Program-made: the position numbers and the translations under genes
Source: Zobellella maritima
GTDB lineage: Bacteria; Pseudomonadota; Gammaproteobacteria; Enterobacterales; Aeromonadaceae
Assembly (NCBI RefSeq): GCF_003075035.1
Contig: NZ_QCZE01000001.1
Span: 1,922,759-1,986,758, forward strand
Direction: 5' to 3'
Length of the DNA: 64,000 nucleotides
Notes under the pieces: model-generated
Databases searched by the model: none
Told to the model about the DNA's origin: nothing
What the model saw: the letters and a program-made list of their open reading frames with translations, nothing else
Shown: positions 27,133 through 35,755 of the stretch, piece after piece
How positions within the stretch are numbered: position 1 is the stretch's first letter
Layout of the letters: every line of letters starts with the position of its first letter

Positions 27133-28089
27133 TCAGCGTTCCCGGCTGGGATTTTTGTTGAAGCGCTGCCGGTAGCTGCGGGTGAAGTGAGACAGGGAGG
27201 CAAAGCCGCAGGCAACGGAGATATCGGTCACGCTCTGGCTGGTTTGCTGCAGCATCCAGCGGGCCTGATCCAGACGCAGGTTGCGGTAGTAGGCACTGGG
27301 GGTCTGCTGCAGATAATGACGGAACAGCCGTTCGAGCTCCCGCTCCGACAGCTGCAGCTGGGCTGCGATTTCAGCGATGCGCAGCGGCTCCTCGAGATTG
27401 AGCTCCATCAACTGTACGGCCTCCAGCAGCCGCGGATTGCGGCTGTCCAGGCGCTGCTGCAGCGAGGTGCGCTGAGGATCGCTGTGGGCGCGCTTGTGGG
27501 TGTAGATCAGCTCGTCCGCTACCATGGTCGCCAGGCCGTTACCGTGCTGAGTGCCGATCAGATATAGCATCATGTCGAGCCCGGACAGGGCGCCGGGGCA
27601 CGAGAAGCGCCCCCTATCCACCACCAGCAGTTCCTGCACGAAATCAACCCGGGGAAACGCCTCGGCGGTGCTGTCCAGGTTTTCCCAGTGCATGGTGGTC
27701 CGGTAGCCATTCAGTATTCCCGCTTTGGTGGTAATGTAGGAGGCCGTATCCTGGCTGCCTATATCCACGCCGAGATTGGCCTGTTGGCGGATGAAACCCA
27801 ACAAGCCCGGGGTGATCCGCTTGTGAGGCAAGTCCCCCGCACAGACGATAAGCGTTTCGTACTTGCTCGCGTCTCTGATGCTCTGATGACTCTTGATTTC
27901 AATGCCATCGCTGCTCTCTACCAGGCCGCCCTGCTCCGATATCAGGTGCCACTGATAAAGCTCCCGGTCGCTTAAGCGGTTGGCATGGCGCAAGGGATCC
28001 AGCATGGCCGTCAGGCCGAACAGCGAGAAGCCGGGCACCAGCAAAAAGCCGATGCGCTGGGGGTAGCTGTGGGGGCGATCGCCAAACAT
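27133..28089 (-). CDS. GlxA-type AraC regulator (GATase1-like domain), GbdR-like
   Basis: This 318-residue regulator has an N-terminal GATase1-like domain (RIGFLLVPGFSLFGLTAMLDPL) and a C-terminal AraC domain (IAEIAAQLQLSERELERLFRH, then ISVACGFASLSHFTRSYRQRF). ATG 28089, with AAGGACAG upstream, is preferred over an in-frame extension to 28251. The architecture matches GbdR/CdhR. With betainyl-CoA thioesterase divergent and gbcAB, soxAG and formaldehyde-oxidation genes downstream, a glycine-betaine/dimethylglycine-responsive activator is likely. A near-identical copy of its last 52 bases lies at 24093-24144. Confidence 0.87.
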   Translation of the reverse strand: MFGDRPHSYPQRIGFLLVPGFSLFGLTAMLDPLRHANRLSDRELYQWHLISEQGGLVESSDGIEIKSHQSIRDASKYETLIVCAGDLPHKRITPGLLGFIRQQANLGVDIGSQDTASYITTKAGILNGYRTTMHWENLDSTAEAFPRVDFVQELLVVDRGRFSCPGALSGLDMMLYLIGTQHGNGLATMVADELIYTHKRAHSDPQRTSLQQRLDSRNPRLLEAVQLMELNLEEPLRIAEIAAQLQLSERELERLFRHYLQQTPSAYYRNLRLDQARWMLQQTSQSVTDISVACGFASLSHFTRSYRQRFNKNPSRER

Positions 28090-28270
28090 GAGTGCACTCT
28101 GTCCTTGTAGGGTTGTGTTCAGGTACCGGTCAGCCACCAGTGTGTGTCCCCCACCCACATTTTGTTTACCAGCAAGGCCAATAATAGGCGGATATAGGCA
28201 AGCTTTATGGGGAAGCCGGGATAGTATTGTGCAAAAGCTACCCTGACGCAATCCTCACAAGAGACCAAGC

Positions 28271-28753
28271 ATGACAACTGAACTCAAGGTATTTGACGGG
28301 CCTGTGCTGCCCGAGTGGATCGATTATAACGGCCATATGAACGACGCCTGCTATGTGCTGGTGTTCAGCCAGGCCATTGATGAATTCATGGTGCAGATTG
28401 GCCTGAACGAGGCTTTTCGCAACGAACACAGGGTATCTATCTATACGCTGCAAAGCATGGTGCACTATCTACAGGAAGTGAGCCTGGGCGAGCCCTTGCT
28501 GGTGGAGGCACGCCTGCTGGAAAGCGACGCCAAAAAACTGCGGGTGTTTTTTACCATGCGCCACGGCGACACCGGCACCGAACTGGCGGCGATGGAAACC
28601 CTGTTACTGCACATGGACATGGCAGCCCAACGCGCCGCGCCCATGCTGCCCGTTACTGCGGACAAGGTCGCAACCCTGCAACAGCGCCAGGCCGGCAGCG
28701 ACTGGCCGGCACTGGCCGGGCGTAGCATCGCCCTGACGCGCCCGCGGGGCTGA
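28271..28753 (+). CDS. cdhB: Betainyl-CoA thioesterase (HotDog fold)
   Basis: This 160-residue HotDog-fold acyl-CoA thioesterase carries the motif EWIDYNGHMNDACY (Asp18 and the following residues at the active site). It matches the thioesterase of the Pseudomonas carnitine operon, which hydrolyses betainyl-CoA to glycine betaine and CoA. It therefore links the BKACE product to the gbcAB step. It is divergent from the GbdR-like gene, with about 180 bases between them. In several proteobacteria this domain is fused to carnitine dehydrogenase; here it stands alone and about 9 kb from that gene. Confidence 0.88.
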   Translation: MTTELKVFDGPVLPEWIDYNGHMNDACYVLVFSQAIDEFMVQIGLNEAFRNEHRVSIYTLQSMVHYLQEVSLGEPLLVEARLLESDAKKLRVFFTMRHGDTGTELAAMETLLLHMDMAAQRAAPMLPVTADKVATLQQRQAGSDWPALAGRSIALTRPRG

Positions 28754-28914
28754 GCCAATCCTTCCTCCTGCCCCACGGCCAGCTACCAGGCTAACACCGT
28801 TCAGTTAAGGGTCGCCAGGTCCGGGGCCGACACCTCGTGATCAGCGACCACGGGGTTTCCGCAGCATCATGGCGACCGGCCTTAGGTGGTATGGTAAATT
28901 GGGGCCGGCTACTA

Positions 28915-29154
28915 CTACTTGACCAGCGGGTAGCGGGAACGCCGCTTCAGATCCCAGCCGCTGGCCACCTGGTCTCGAAACGACTGCAGCATCTCGGCAT
29001 GCGCCGACGAGACCGCCAGGTTGCGCAGCTCCCGGGGATCCTCGGTCAGGTTGTTCAACTGGTCCGCATCGGCCGGCGAGCAGATATACTTGTTGTCCCC
29101 GCGCCGGATCTGCCCTGGCCCCCTCAGGTAGACCGCTGTATCGCCCTCCAGCAC
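28915..29154 (-). pseudogene. betC: 3' remnant of choline-sulfatase gene
   Basis: About 80 codons on the minus strand read QIRRGDNKYICSPADADQLN, followed by LTEDPRELRNLAVSS and a final VASGWDLKR stretch, then a stop. This corresponds to the C-terminal end of choline-sulfatases (RRG.+KYI.CPAD..QL+DL..DP.E..NLA...WD). The catalytic N-terminal three quarters of the usual roughly 500 residues are missing and no start is present. The neighbouring LysR gene is of the choline-sulfate-utilisation type and is divergent, as expected for an intact betC locus. About 160 bases on the left (28754-28914) hold no gene. Confidence 0.65.
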
Positions 29155-29266
29155 CCCGCCTGAGCCAGGTAATAGACGCCAACCGGGCAGTCATGCAAGG
29201 AGGGCGAGAGCGATCGCGCCCCTCAGGTCCGACCATGTTCACAGCCGGACACAAGGAGACATCACC

Positions 29267-30220
29267 ATGAGAAACATCATCAAGGCCCTGCCGCCGCTGG
29301 CCTACCTGAATGCGTTTGAAGCCGCGGCCCGTTACCAGAGTTTCACCCAGGCCGCGGACGAGCTCTGCGTCACCCAGGCGGCGGTCAGCCGGCAAATCCG
29401 CCTGCTGGAAGAAAACCTGGGCTGCGCCCTGTTTAACCGCTCACACAAGGCGGTCACGCTCACCCCAGACGGGCGCAAGTTCCAGCGGGCGGTCACCGCC
29501 GCCCTGGAGCTGCTCGCCACCACCACCTCGGAGCTGAAAATCAGGCGATCCGGCTCCACGGTCACGGTATCCGCCGATCTGGCCATCGCTTCCCTGTGGC
29601 TGATCCCCAAGTTGCCGCTGTTCCGCATGGCGCATACTGGCATCATTGTTCATGTCGACGCCTCCGACGACCATACCCACCAGGTCAGGGAAGGTGCCGA
29701 TATCGCCATCCAGTTCGGTGACGGACACTGGCCCGGCTGCAATGCCCGTTTCCTGCTGGGCGAGGAAATCTTTCCGGTCTGCAGCCCCGCCTACCTGGCC
29801 GCCATGGGCGCGCTGGAGCACCCCATCGATCTATTGGACGCAACCCTGATCCACCTGGAATCCGAGCACTGGGACTGGATGGACTGGACCACCTGGCTGG
29901 CCCACAAGAACCTGCCGTTGTCGGCAGGCCGGCAGGATCTCTACATCAGCAACTATCCGGCGGTGCTCCAGGCGGCACTGGGCGGCCAGGGTATTGCCCT
30001 GGGCTGGCGTCACCTGGTGGACGAACTGCTGGCCAGTGGTGCTTTGGTCCGGCCGATGGCGGCGTCGGTGCAGACCCGGCGCGGGTTTTATCTGGTCCAT
30101 CCGAGCAACAACCTGCTGAGCGAAGAAGCACACATCTTCTGCGAGTGGACCATAGAGCAATGTGTGGCGGCAGGACCGATGAACGGCAAGCTGGATCCAG
30201 CTTCTCGGCCCGGTGCCTGA
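29267..30220 (+). CDS. LysR regulator, choline-sulfate-utilisation type
   Basis: This 317-residue LysR (GcvA-like) regulator has LNAFEAAARYQSFTQAADEL and TQAAVSRQIRLLEENLGC at the N-terminus and an effector domain containing FPVCSPAYLAAMG and WDWMDWTTWLAH. The overall pattern fits the subfamily that accompanies choline-sulfatase (betC). AAGGAG lies eight bases before the start. Its presumed target has decayed to the fragment at 28915-29154, so the gene is either a relic kept for now or regulates something else, for example the downstream acetoacetyl-CoA synthetase. Confidence 0.8.
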   Translation: MRNIIKALPPLAYLNAFEAAARYQSFTQAADELCVTQAAVSRQIRLLEENLGCALFNRSHKAVTLTPDGRKFQRAVTAALELLATTTSELKIRRSGSTVTVSADLAIASLWLIPKLPLFRMAHTGIIVHVDASDDHTHQVREGADIAIQFGDGHWPGCNARFLLGEEIFPVCSPAYLAAMGALEHPIDLLDATLIHLESEHWDWMDWTTWLAHKNLPLSAGRQDLYISNYPAVLQAALGGQGIALGWRHLVDELLASGALVRPMAASVQTRRGFYLVHPSNNLLSEEAHIFCEWTIEQCVAAGPMNGKLDPASRPGA

Positions 30221-30400
30221 CAGGCAGCGCTACAGGGCCGCCTGTCATTAATTCATAAAACAAAACAATCAAAAAGAAAAATAAACTTAATAAATTTATA
30301 ACGCCATTACACACTGGGGTCGATACCAACAAACGGCCCACCCGTAGCATCGCGAAAGCAGCCCCGGGGGCACCATCCCACAAGGACGAAACGGGGAAGA

Positions 30401-32350
30401 ATGATGAACAGAGTACTTTGGCAACCAGACAGGACACGAATCGAGCGTAGCAACCTGCACCGGTTTATGCAGCAGGCCGGCGAGCGCACCGGTGTAAATA
30501 TCGACAGCTATGACCGGCTTTACCGCTGGTCTATCGACCGGCCGGATGAGTTCTGGTCTCTGGTTTGGGACTTTACCGGGGTGCTGTCGAGCGAGCGGGG
30601 TGAACGGGTGCTGGTCGACGGCGAGCGGATGCCCGGCGCTCGCTGGTTTCCCGAGGCCCGGCTGAACTATGCCGAGAATCTGCTGCGTTACCGCGACGAC
30701 CGGCCGGCGCTGGTATTTCGTAACGAGGCCGGCCTGCGCGACAGCCTGAGTTACGCCGGGCTTTACCGGCGGGTGGCACAGGTGGCCGCCGGCCTGCGCC
30801 GCGCCGGGGTGGTTGAAGGCGATCGGGTGGCGGGCTTTGTGCCCAACGTCATCGACACCGCCGTGGTCATGCTGGCCACCGCCAGCCTGGGCGCCGTCTG
30901 GACTGCCTGCTCACCGGATTTTGGTCTCCAGGGCATCATAGATCGCTTTGGCCAGACCACGCCCAAGGTGCTGTTCACCACCGACGGCTACCTCTACAAC
31001 GGCAAGTCCTTCAACTCGCTGCAGCGCCTGGCACAGGTGCTACCACACCTGCCGCCCCTTGGCCGGCTGGTGGTCATCCCCTACCTCGACGCCGCCCCCG
31101 ATCTGGGCCCGGTGCCCGACGCCGTGCTGCTCGATGACTTTATCGACCCGGCAGCCATGAGCCTCGAATTTACCCAGGTGGCTTTCGACAGCCCGCTCTG
31201 TATCCTCTATTCCTCCGGTACCACAGGGGTACCCAAGTGTATCGTCCATGGTGTGGGCGGCACCCTACTGCAGCACCTGAAGGAGCATCAACTGCATACC
31301 GATCTCGGGCGCGAAGATACCCTATTCTATTACGCCACCTGCGGCTGGATGATGTGGAACTGGATGCTCAGTGGCCTGGCCAGCGGCACCACCTTGGTGC
31401 TGTTCGACGGCTCCCCCTTTGCCCCCACCGCAACGGTGCTGTGGGATATTGTGGAGCAGGAAGGAGTCACCGCCTTCGGCACCAGCGCCAAGTATATCGC
31501 CGCCCAGGAAAAAGCCGGCGTCCGGCCGGGCCAAAGCCACCGGCTGAACTCGCTCAGGACCCTGCTGTCCACCGGTTCGTCCCTCACTAACGAGAGCTTT
31601 GAATATGTCTACCGGGAGGTTAAAAGCGATCTCTGCCTGTCGTCAATCTCGGGCGGGACCGATATCCTGTCGTGTTTTGCTTTGGGCTGCTCGATTTTGC
31701 CGGTGCGGGCCGGTGAGCTGCAGTGCCGGGGCCTGGGCATGGCGGTCGACATCTGGGACGAGGGCCGGCCGGTGACGAGCGGCAAGGGAGAGTTGGTCTG
31801 TACCCGTCCCTTCCCGGCCATGCCCATCGGTTTCTGGAACGACAGCGACGGCCAACAGTACCGAGATGCCTACTTCAATACCTTCGACAATGTTTGGGCC
31901 CACGGCGATTTCGCCGAACTTACCCCCGCCGGCGGCGTGGTGATCCATGGCCGTTCCGATGCGGTGCTTAATCCGGGTGGGGTGCGGATTGGCACCGCCG
32001 AGATCTACCGCCAGGTGGAGAAGGTCGAGGCGGTACAAGAGGCCGTGGCCATCGGTCAGCGCTGGCAGGACGATGTGCGGGTCGTGCTGTTTCTGGTGCT
32101 CAAGCCCGGATATCGCCTGGATTCAGTCCTGGAACAGGAAATCCGTCAGACTATTCGCAGCAACACCACACCGCGCCACGTGCCGGAAAAGATTATCCAG
32201 GTCGCGGATATTCCCCGCACCCGTACCGGCAAGCTGGTGGAGCTGGCCATTCGCAACACCGTGGAAGGACTGCCGGTAAAAAACCTGGCGGCACTGGCCA
32301 ACCCCAAGGCACTGGCATTGTTCCGGGAGCTGCCACAACTGCGCTGCTGA
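30401..32350 (+). CDS. aacS: Acetoacetyl-CoA synthetase
   Basis: This 649-residue acyl-adenylate-forming enzyme of the acetoacetate-CoA ligase family has an N-terminal ACAS_N region. The P-loop is [10 protein letters not shown] (270-279), TTGSS-like STGSSLTNE follows, and the C-terminal end reads [14 protein letters not shown] (family lysine). Its length is usual for AacS (about 650). It would activate the acetoacetate released by the BKACE step to acetoacetyl-CoA for thiolysis. GGGGAAGA precedes ATG 30401 (ATG 30404 is equally possible). An AT-rich stretch at 30245-30300 probably contains its promoter. Confidence 0.92.
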   Translation: MMNRVLWQPDRTRIERSNLHRFMQQAGERTGVNIDSYDRLYRWSIDRPDEFWSLVWDFTGVLSSERGERVLVDGERMPGARWFPEARLNYAENLLRYRDDRPALVFRNEAGLRDSLSYAGLYRRVAQVAAGLRRAGVVEGDRVAGFVPNVIDTAVVMLATASLGAVWTACSPDFGLQGIIDRFGQTTPKVLFTTDGYLYNGKSFNSLQRLAQVLPHLPPLGRLVVIPYLDAAPDLGPVPDAVLLDDFIDPAAMSLEFTQVAFDSPLCILYSSGTTGVPKCIVHGVGGTLLQHLKEHQLHTDLGREDTLFYYATCGWMMWNWMLSGLASGTTLVLFDGSPFAPTATVLWDIVEQEGVTAFGTSAKYIAAQEKAGVRPGQSHRLNSLRTLLSTGSSLTNESFEYVYREVKSDLCLSSISGGTDILSCFALGCSILPVRAGELQCRGLGMAVDIWDEGRPVTSGKGELVCTRPFPAMPIGFWNDSDGQQYRDAYFNTFDNVWAHGDFAELTPAGGVVIHGRSDAVLNPGGVRIGTAEIYRQVEKVEAVQEAVAIGQRWQDDVRVVLFLVLKPGYRLDSVLEQEIRQTIRSNTTPRHVPEKIIQVADIPRTRTGKLVELAIRNTVEGLPVKNLAALANPKALALFRELPQLRC

Positions 32351-32374
32351 TAACGAGCCCTGCACCTCGCCAAC

Positions 32375-32421
32375 TATCCTGAATACGACATAACAGGCAG
32401 ATACCTGTTGCGGAGGGTAAA
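32375..32421. promoter_or_regulatory. Divergent pair of TGTYG-N8-A half-sites
   Basis: The minus strand reads TGTCGT at 32390-32385 followed after eight bases by TA. The plus strand reads TGTTGC at 32406-32411 followed after eight bases by AA. An AACAGG-N6-CCTGTT palindrome lies between them. The block is upstream of the 75-residue ORF at 32468. Confidence 0.4.
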
Positions 32422-32467
32422 ACGGCTGAATAGGCTGTAGCGAAAATGAATAGAGGAGGACAGAACC

Positions 32468-32695
32468 ATGATGATCACCGAGCTGATGGATCAGGACGAT
32501 TTTCGTGCCCAGTTGCAGGCATGGGGGCTTGAGGGGGCGGCTCAGCTGTCGCTGGCGGAGTGCACCGATAAATTGGTCAAAGCCCTGGCGGGTCCGGAAC
32601 GGGCGCTATGGCAAGAGCGTCTGGCATCGCTGCAGGCCAAGCGTGAACTGCTGCATCCCGAGGTGCAGGGTGTTCTGGATAACTGTATGAAATAA
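32468..32695 (+). CDS. Small hypothetical protein, 75 residues
   Basis: I do not recognise this protein. It is acidic to neutral, predicted mainly helical, with no signal peptide, cysteine motif or membrane segment. The centre contains LSLAECTDKLVKALAGPERA. Support for a real gene is good: AGGAGGA lies about eight bases before ATG 32468, operator-like half-sites are upstream, and a terminator hairpin starts six bases after the stop. Its position among glycine-betaine genes suggests it belongs to the same regulon. It does not resemble FdsD or SoxD, the small subunits one might expect here. Confidence 0.7.
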   Translation: MMITELMDQDDFRAQLQAWGLEGAAQLSLAECTDKLVKALAGPERALWQERLASLQAKRELLHPEVQGVLDNCMK

Positions 32696-32701
32696 AGAAT
32701 G

Positions 32702-32725
32702 GGGGGAGCTGAACGCTCCCCCTTT
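32702..32725. terminator. Terminator between convergent genes
   Basis: A perfect 8-bp stem GGGGGAGC/GCTCCCCC with a five-base loop is followed by TTTA on the plus strand. It lies between the 75-residue ORF and the gbcA stop and could serve both directions. Confidence 0.7.
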
Positions 32726-32733
32726 AGACAGGC

Positions 32734-33999
32734 TTATTCCGGCAGCTTGACCGACACCTGGGCGTTGTCGATAAAGGTATCGGAATACCAGTCGACAAAG
32801 TTCACCACCCCGAATTCATAGGTAGCCGAATAGGGGCCCGGCTCATAGGCCATGGAGTTGATGCCCCGCTGATTTTCTTCGGCTAGGGTCCGGTCCTGGG
32901 CATTGGTGGCGTCCCATACCCGGCGCAGTTTTTCCACGTCGTAGTCGACCCCTTCAACCGCGTCCTTGTGCACCACCCACTTGGTGATCACCTTGGTCTT
33001 CTGCGGACCGATCGGCACCACCTGGAAGGTAATCAGGTGATCGCTCTGGCCATGGTTCCAGGAGTTAGGCAGATGCAGTATACGCAACGAGCCCAGCTCC
33101 CGGTTCTTGACCCGGCCCAGGGTCTTCTCGCAGGCATTGGAGCCGTCGATGGTCATGGCCACCTTGCCTTCGGCCAGCGGCATACGCACCATGCGGTTGC
33201 GAAGCCCGAACGACACATGCTCATGGGGAATGTTTTCGGCATCCCACTCATCGGCCATGCGCGCCACATGGGCCTTGAAGGCGTCGGTGGCACGGGGATC
33301 CGTGGTGTCATCGAATTCCAGCAAGGTATTGAGCAACTCGGGATGAGAACCGTTGCAGTGGTAACACTCGCGGTTGTTCTCGAGCACCAACTTCCAGTTG
33401 GCATCCTCAACGATCTCGGACTGGACCGCTACCTTGGCGTTTTCCAGGTCATAGGGTTCGAGATAACGCTCGAGCTCCGCCAGGAAATCGTCAATCTCGG
33501 GCGGGTTGTCGGCCAGGCTGATAAAGATATAACCACCGGCGGTCTTGGTGTGCACCTTTTTCAGCGGGAATTCGGCCTTGTTGAAGCTGTCACCCATATC
33601 ATTGCCGGCATAGATCAAGTTGCCATCCAGCTCATAGGTCCACTGGTGGTAGGGGCAGACCAGCTTGGCGACCTTGCCTTTCTTGGAAGTACACAGACGC
33701 GACCCACGGTGCCGGCAGACGTTATGGAACGCCTGAATTCCATCTTTATTGCGCACTATGGTAATGGGGTTGTTGCCCACTTCCAGGGTCATGAAGTTAC
33801 CGACCTTGGGGATCTCGCAGGTCAGGCCGACATAGAGCCATTCCTTGCAGTAGATCTGCTCCATATCGGCGGCAAAGACCTCGGGGCTGTTGTAAAACGC
33901 CTGAGGGAGTGAATAACCGGGACGACGCTGCTGCAACATCTGCACTGCCTCACCCAAGCCGGGGGACGTGCCGATCAATGCGGTATTGGTCTGCTCCAT
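32734..33999 (-). CDS. gbcA: Glycine betaine monooxygenase, Rieske oxygenase subunit
   Basis: This 421-residue Rieske oxygenase demethylates glycine betaine to dimethylglycine, releasing formaldehyde. The Rieske ligands are CRH (C95, H97) and CPYH (C115, H118). The iron site is LVLENNRECYHC...H (E211, H214, H219), with the Glu bridge shared by betaine oxygenases. Length and motifs match Pseudomonas GbcA (about 430). AAAGGA precedes the start. It is divergent from gbcB; the 300-base gap contains half-sites for a GbdR-type activator in each direction. Confidence 0.92.
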   Translation of the reverse strand: MEQTNTALIGTSPGLGEAVQMLQQRRPGYSLPQAFYNSPEVFAADMEQIYCKEWLYVGLTCEIPKVGNFMTLEVGNNPITIVRNKDGIQAFHNVCRHRGSRLCTSKKGKVAKLVCPYHQWTYELDGNLIYAGNDMGDSFNKAEFPLKKVHTKTAGGYIFISLADNPPEIDDFLAELERYLEPYDLENAKVAVQSEIVEDANWKLVLENNRECYHCNGSHPELLNTLLEFDDTTDPRATDAFKAHVARMADEWDAENIPHEHVSFGLRNRMVRMPLAEGKVAMTIDGSNACEKTLGRVKNRELGSLRILHLPNSWNHGQSDHLITFQVVPIGPQKTKVITKWVVHKDAVEGVDYDVEKLRRVWDATNAQDRTLAEENQRGINSMAYEPGPYSATYEFGVVNFVDWYSDTFIDNAQVSVKLPE

Positions 34000-34103
34000 G
34001 TGTGCTGCTTCCTTTGCTGATATGTGGTTGAACGGTGTGTCCCGGATACCATCGATGGAACCCCACCGGAAGCCCTATTTTCATCAAGGTTATGCCATGA
34101 CGA

Positions 34104-34224
34104 TTATCTGAAAACGACTCACCAGCAGATGATTTCCGACCTCCCGCCGCCCGCCCGGCCCGACATACACCGGCTCATTGCCCAAAGCGGGGCTAGTAGA
34201 TATCTGCGTGTCGTTTTTGGACAA
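34104..34224. promoter_or_regulatory. gbcA/gbcB divergent control region with half-sites
   Basis: On the minus strand, AGTCGT (34119-34114) is followed after eight bases by AA, facing gbcA. On the plus strand, TGTCGT (34209-34214) is followed after eight bases by AA (34223-34224), facing gbcB. No gene is seen in 34000-34305. Confidence 0.5.
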
Positions 34225-34305
34225 CCGTCCAGCTCCAAAGTGCACAAAAATGCCGACATAAGGATAACCCGGGGAGAGGCTCCCTAAGCCCGACGGAGAA
34301 CAGCG

Positions 34306-35412
34306 ATGAATCAGGATTTTATCTCACCCATCAATACCCAAACATGGAGTAACGGGCGTCACCCCGTACGGTGTGTCAGGGTCATACAGGAAACCTGGGA
34401 TGTCAGGACTTTCTGCTTTACCGCGGAAAGCCCCCTGCTGTTCTTCTTCAAACCAGGACAATTCGTCACCCTGGAACTGGAAATCGAAGATCAGACGGTG
34501 ATGCGCAGCTACACCATCGCTTCCTCTCCTTCCGTACCCTACAGTTTTTCCATTACGGTGAAGCGGGTACCCGGCGGCGTTGTGTCCAACTGGCTGCACG
34601 ACAACCTCAATGAAGGGGACGCCCTGGCCGTACATGGCCCGGTCGGCAACTTCAACTGTATCGACCACCCCAATGACAAGGTGCTGCTGCTCTCCGGCGG
34701 TGTCGGCATCACTCCGGTGATGTCCATGGCCAGATGGTGGTTCGACACCAATGCCGATGTCGATATCCACTTCGTACACAGTGCCCGTACCCCCAAGGAT
34801 TTGGTGTTCTACCGGGAACTGCAACACATGGATTCCCGGCTGAACAACATTCACCTCAGCCTGATCTGTGAACGCACCGATATCGGGGAAACCTGGAGTG
34901 GCTTCAAGGGCTATCTGAACGGCTCCATGCTCGCCCTGATCGCCCCGGACTTCATGGAGCGGGAAGTCTTCTGCTGTGGCCCCAACCCCTACATGCGGGC
35001 GGTACGCACCCTGCTGGAAAACAGCGGTTTCCCGATGGAGCACTACCATGAGGAAAGCTTCGGTGCGACCCCGGTGGATGTTGCCGAAGACGTCGAGGAA
35101 CATGCCCGCGAGGCAGTCGAACTGGCCGAAGAGCTGGAGCGCACCGAAGACCGGCTGATGGTGTCTTTCCAGGACAGCGATCTGCAGGTCGAGATACTGC
35201 CGGGCGAGACCCTGCACAGTGCCGCGGCCCAGGTTGGCCTGCATATTCCCAAGGCCTGCGGCATGGGCATCTGCGGCACCTGTAAGGTACAGGTGGTGAA
35301 AGGGGAAGTAACCATGGAGCACAACGGCGGCATCACAGAAGAAGATATCGCCGATGGCTATGTGCTGAGCTGCTGCAGCGTGCCCCAGGGCAATGTAGAG
35401 GTGGCGTTCTAA
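34306..35412 (+). CDS. gbcB: Glycine betaine monooxygenase, reductase subunit
   Basis: This 368-residue ferredoxin-NAD(P)-reductase-type protein has a C-terminal [2Fe-2S] domain. The FAD-binding motif is MRSYTIASSP and the nucleotide-binding motif is GGVGITPVMSMA. The cluster cysteines are in CGMGICGTC and the later CC near residues 320-360. It supplies electrons from NADH to GbcA. Length matches Pseudomonas GbcB (about 366). GGAG precedes the start. It is divergent from gbcA and upstream of soxA on the same strand. Confidence 0.92.
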   Translation: MNQDFISPINTQTWSNGRHPVRCVRVIQETWDVRTFCFTAESPLLFFFKPGQFVTLELEIEDQTVMRSYTIASSPSVPYSFSITVKRVPGGVVSNWLHDNLNEGDALAVHGPVGNFNCIDHPNDKVLLLSGGVGITPVMSMARWWFDTNADVDIHFVHSARTPKDLVFYRELQHMDSRLNNIHLSLICERTDIGETWSGFKGYLNGSMLALIAPDFMEREVFCCGPNPYMRAVRTLLENSGFPMEHYHEESFGATPVDVAEDVEEHAREAVELAEELERTEDRLMVSFQDSDLQVEILPGETLHSAAAQVGLHIPKACGMGICGTCKVQVVKGEVTMEHNGGITEEDIADGYVLSCCSVPQGNVEVAF

Positions 35413-35755
35413 GCCCCTCGCCTTGATTTCCGGCTTCCGTACTCCATGCGCTCCGACAAACGAGCCAGGGCAGGATGGAAGCCGGGTGCCTTGTCTCCCC
35501 GCTCCAGCGGAGATACTGTGAGCGGTGCACGCCTCGTCAGTCGTGGCGGCTATGCCCGGCGGGACCGCGGCCGGGTGACAGGATATAACCCGGCCGCCAC
35601 CATCACGACTCTCCCGGGGTCAACCCCGCGAACCCTGTCAACTTACCGCCAGCACCCACCCCCATTTAAACTCACCCCGCTATACGGTGACCTACGAGAT
35701 CAGGAAAGCTATCCCATAGGCTGCCGGCCTGAGGCCAACAAGGAGGATGCGCCGC
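35413..35755. other. Intergenic region between gbcB and soxA
   Basis: I see no gene or recognisable remnant in these roughly 340 bases. In particular there is no trace of soxB or soxD, which usually precede soxA. GGAGG at its right end (35742-35746) is the ribosome site of soxA. Confidence 0.5.

Noticed and set aside
28841-29395. 184-codon minus-strand frame overlapping the betC remnant and the LysR start
   Set aside because: Its translation shows no family pattern. The alternative frame (28915-29154) carries the choline-sulfatase signature instead.
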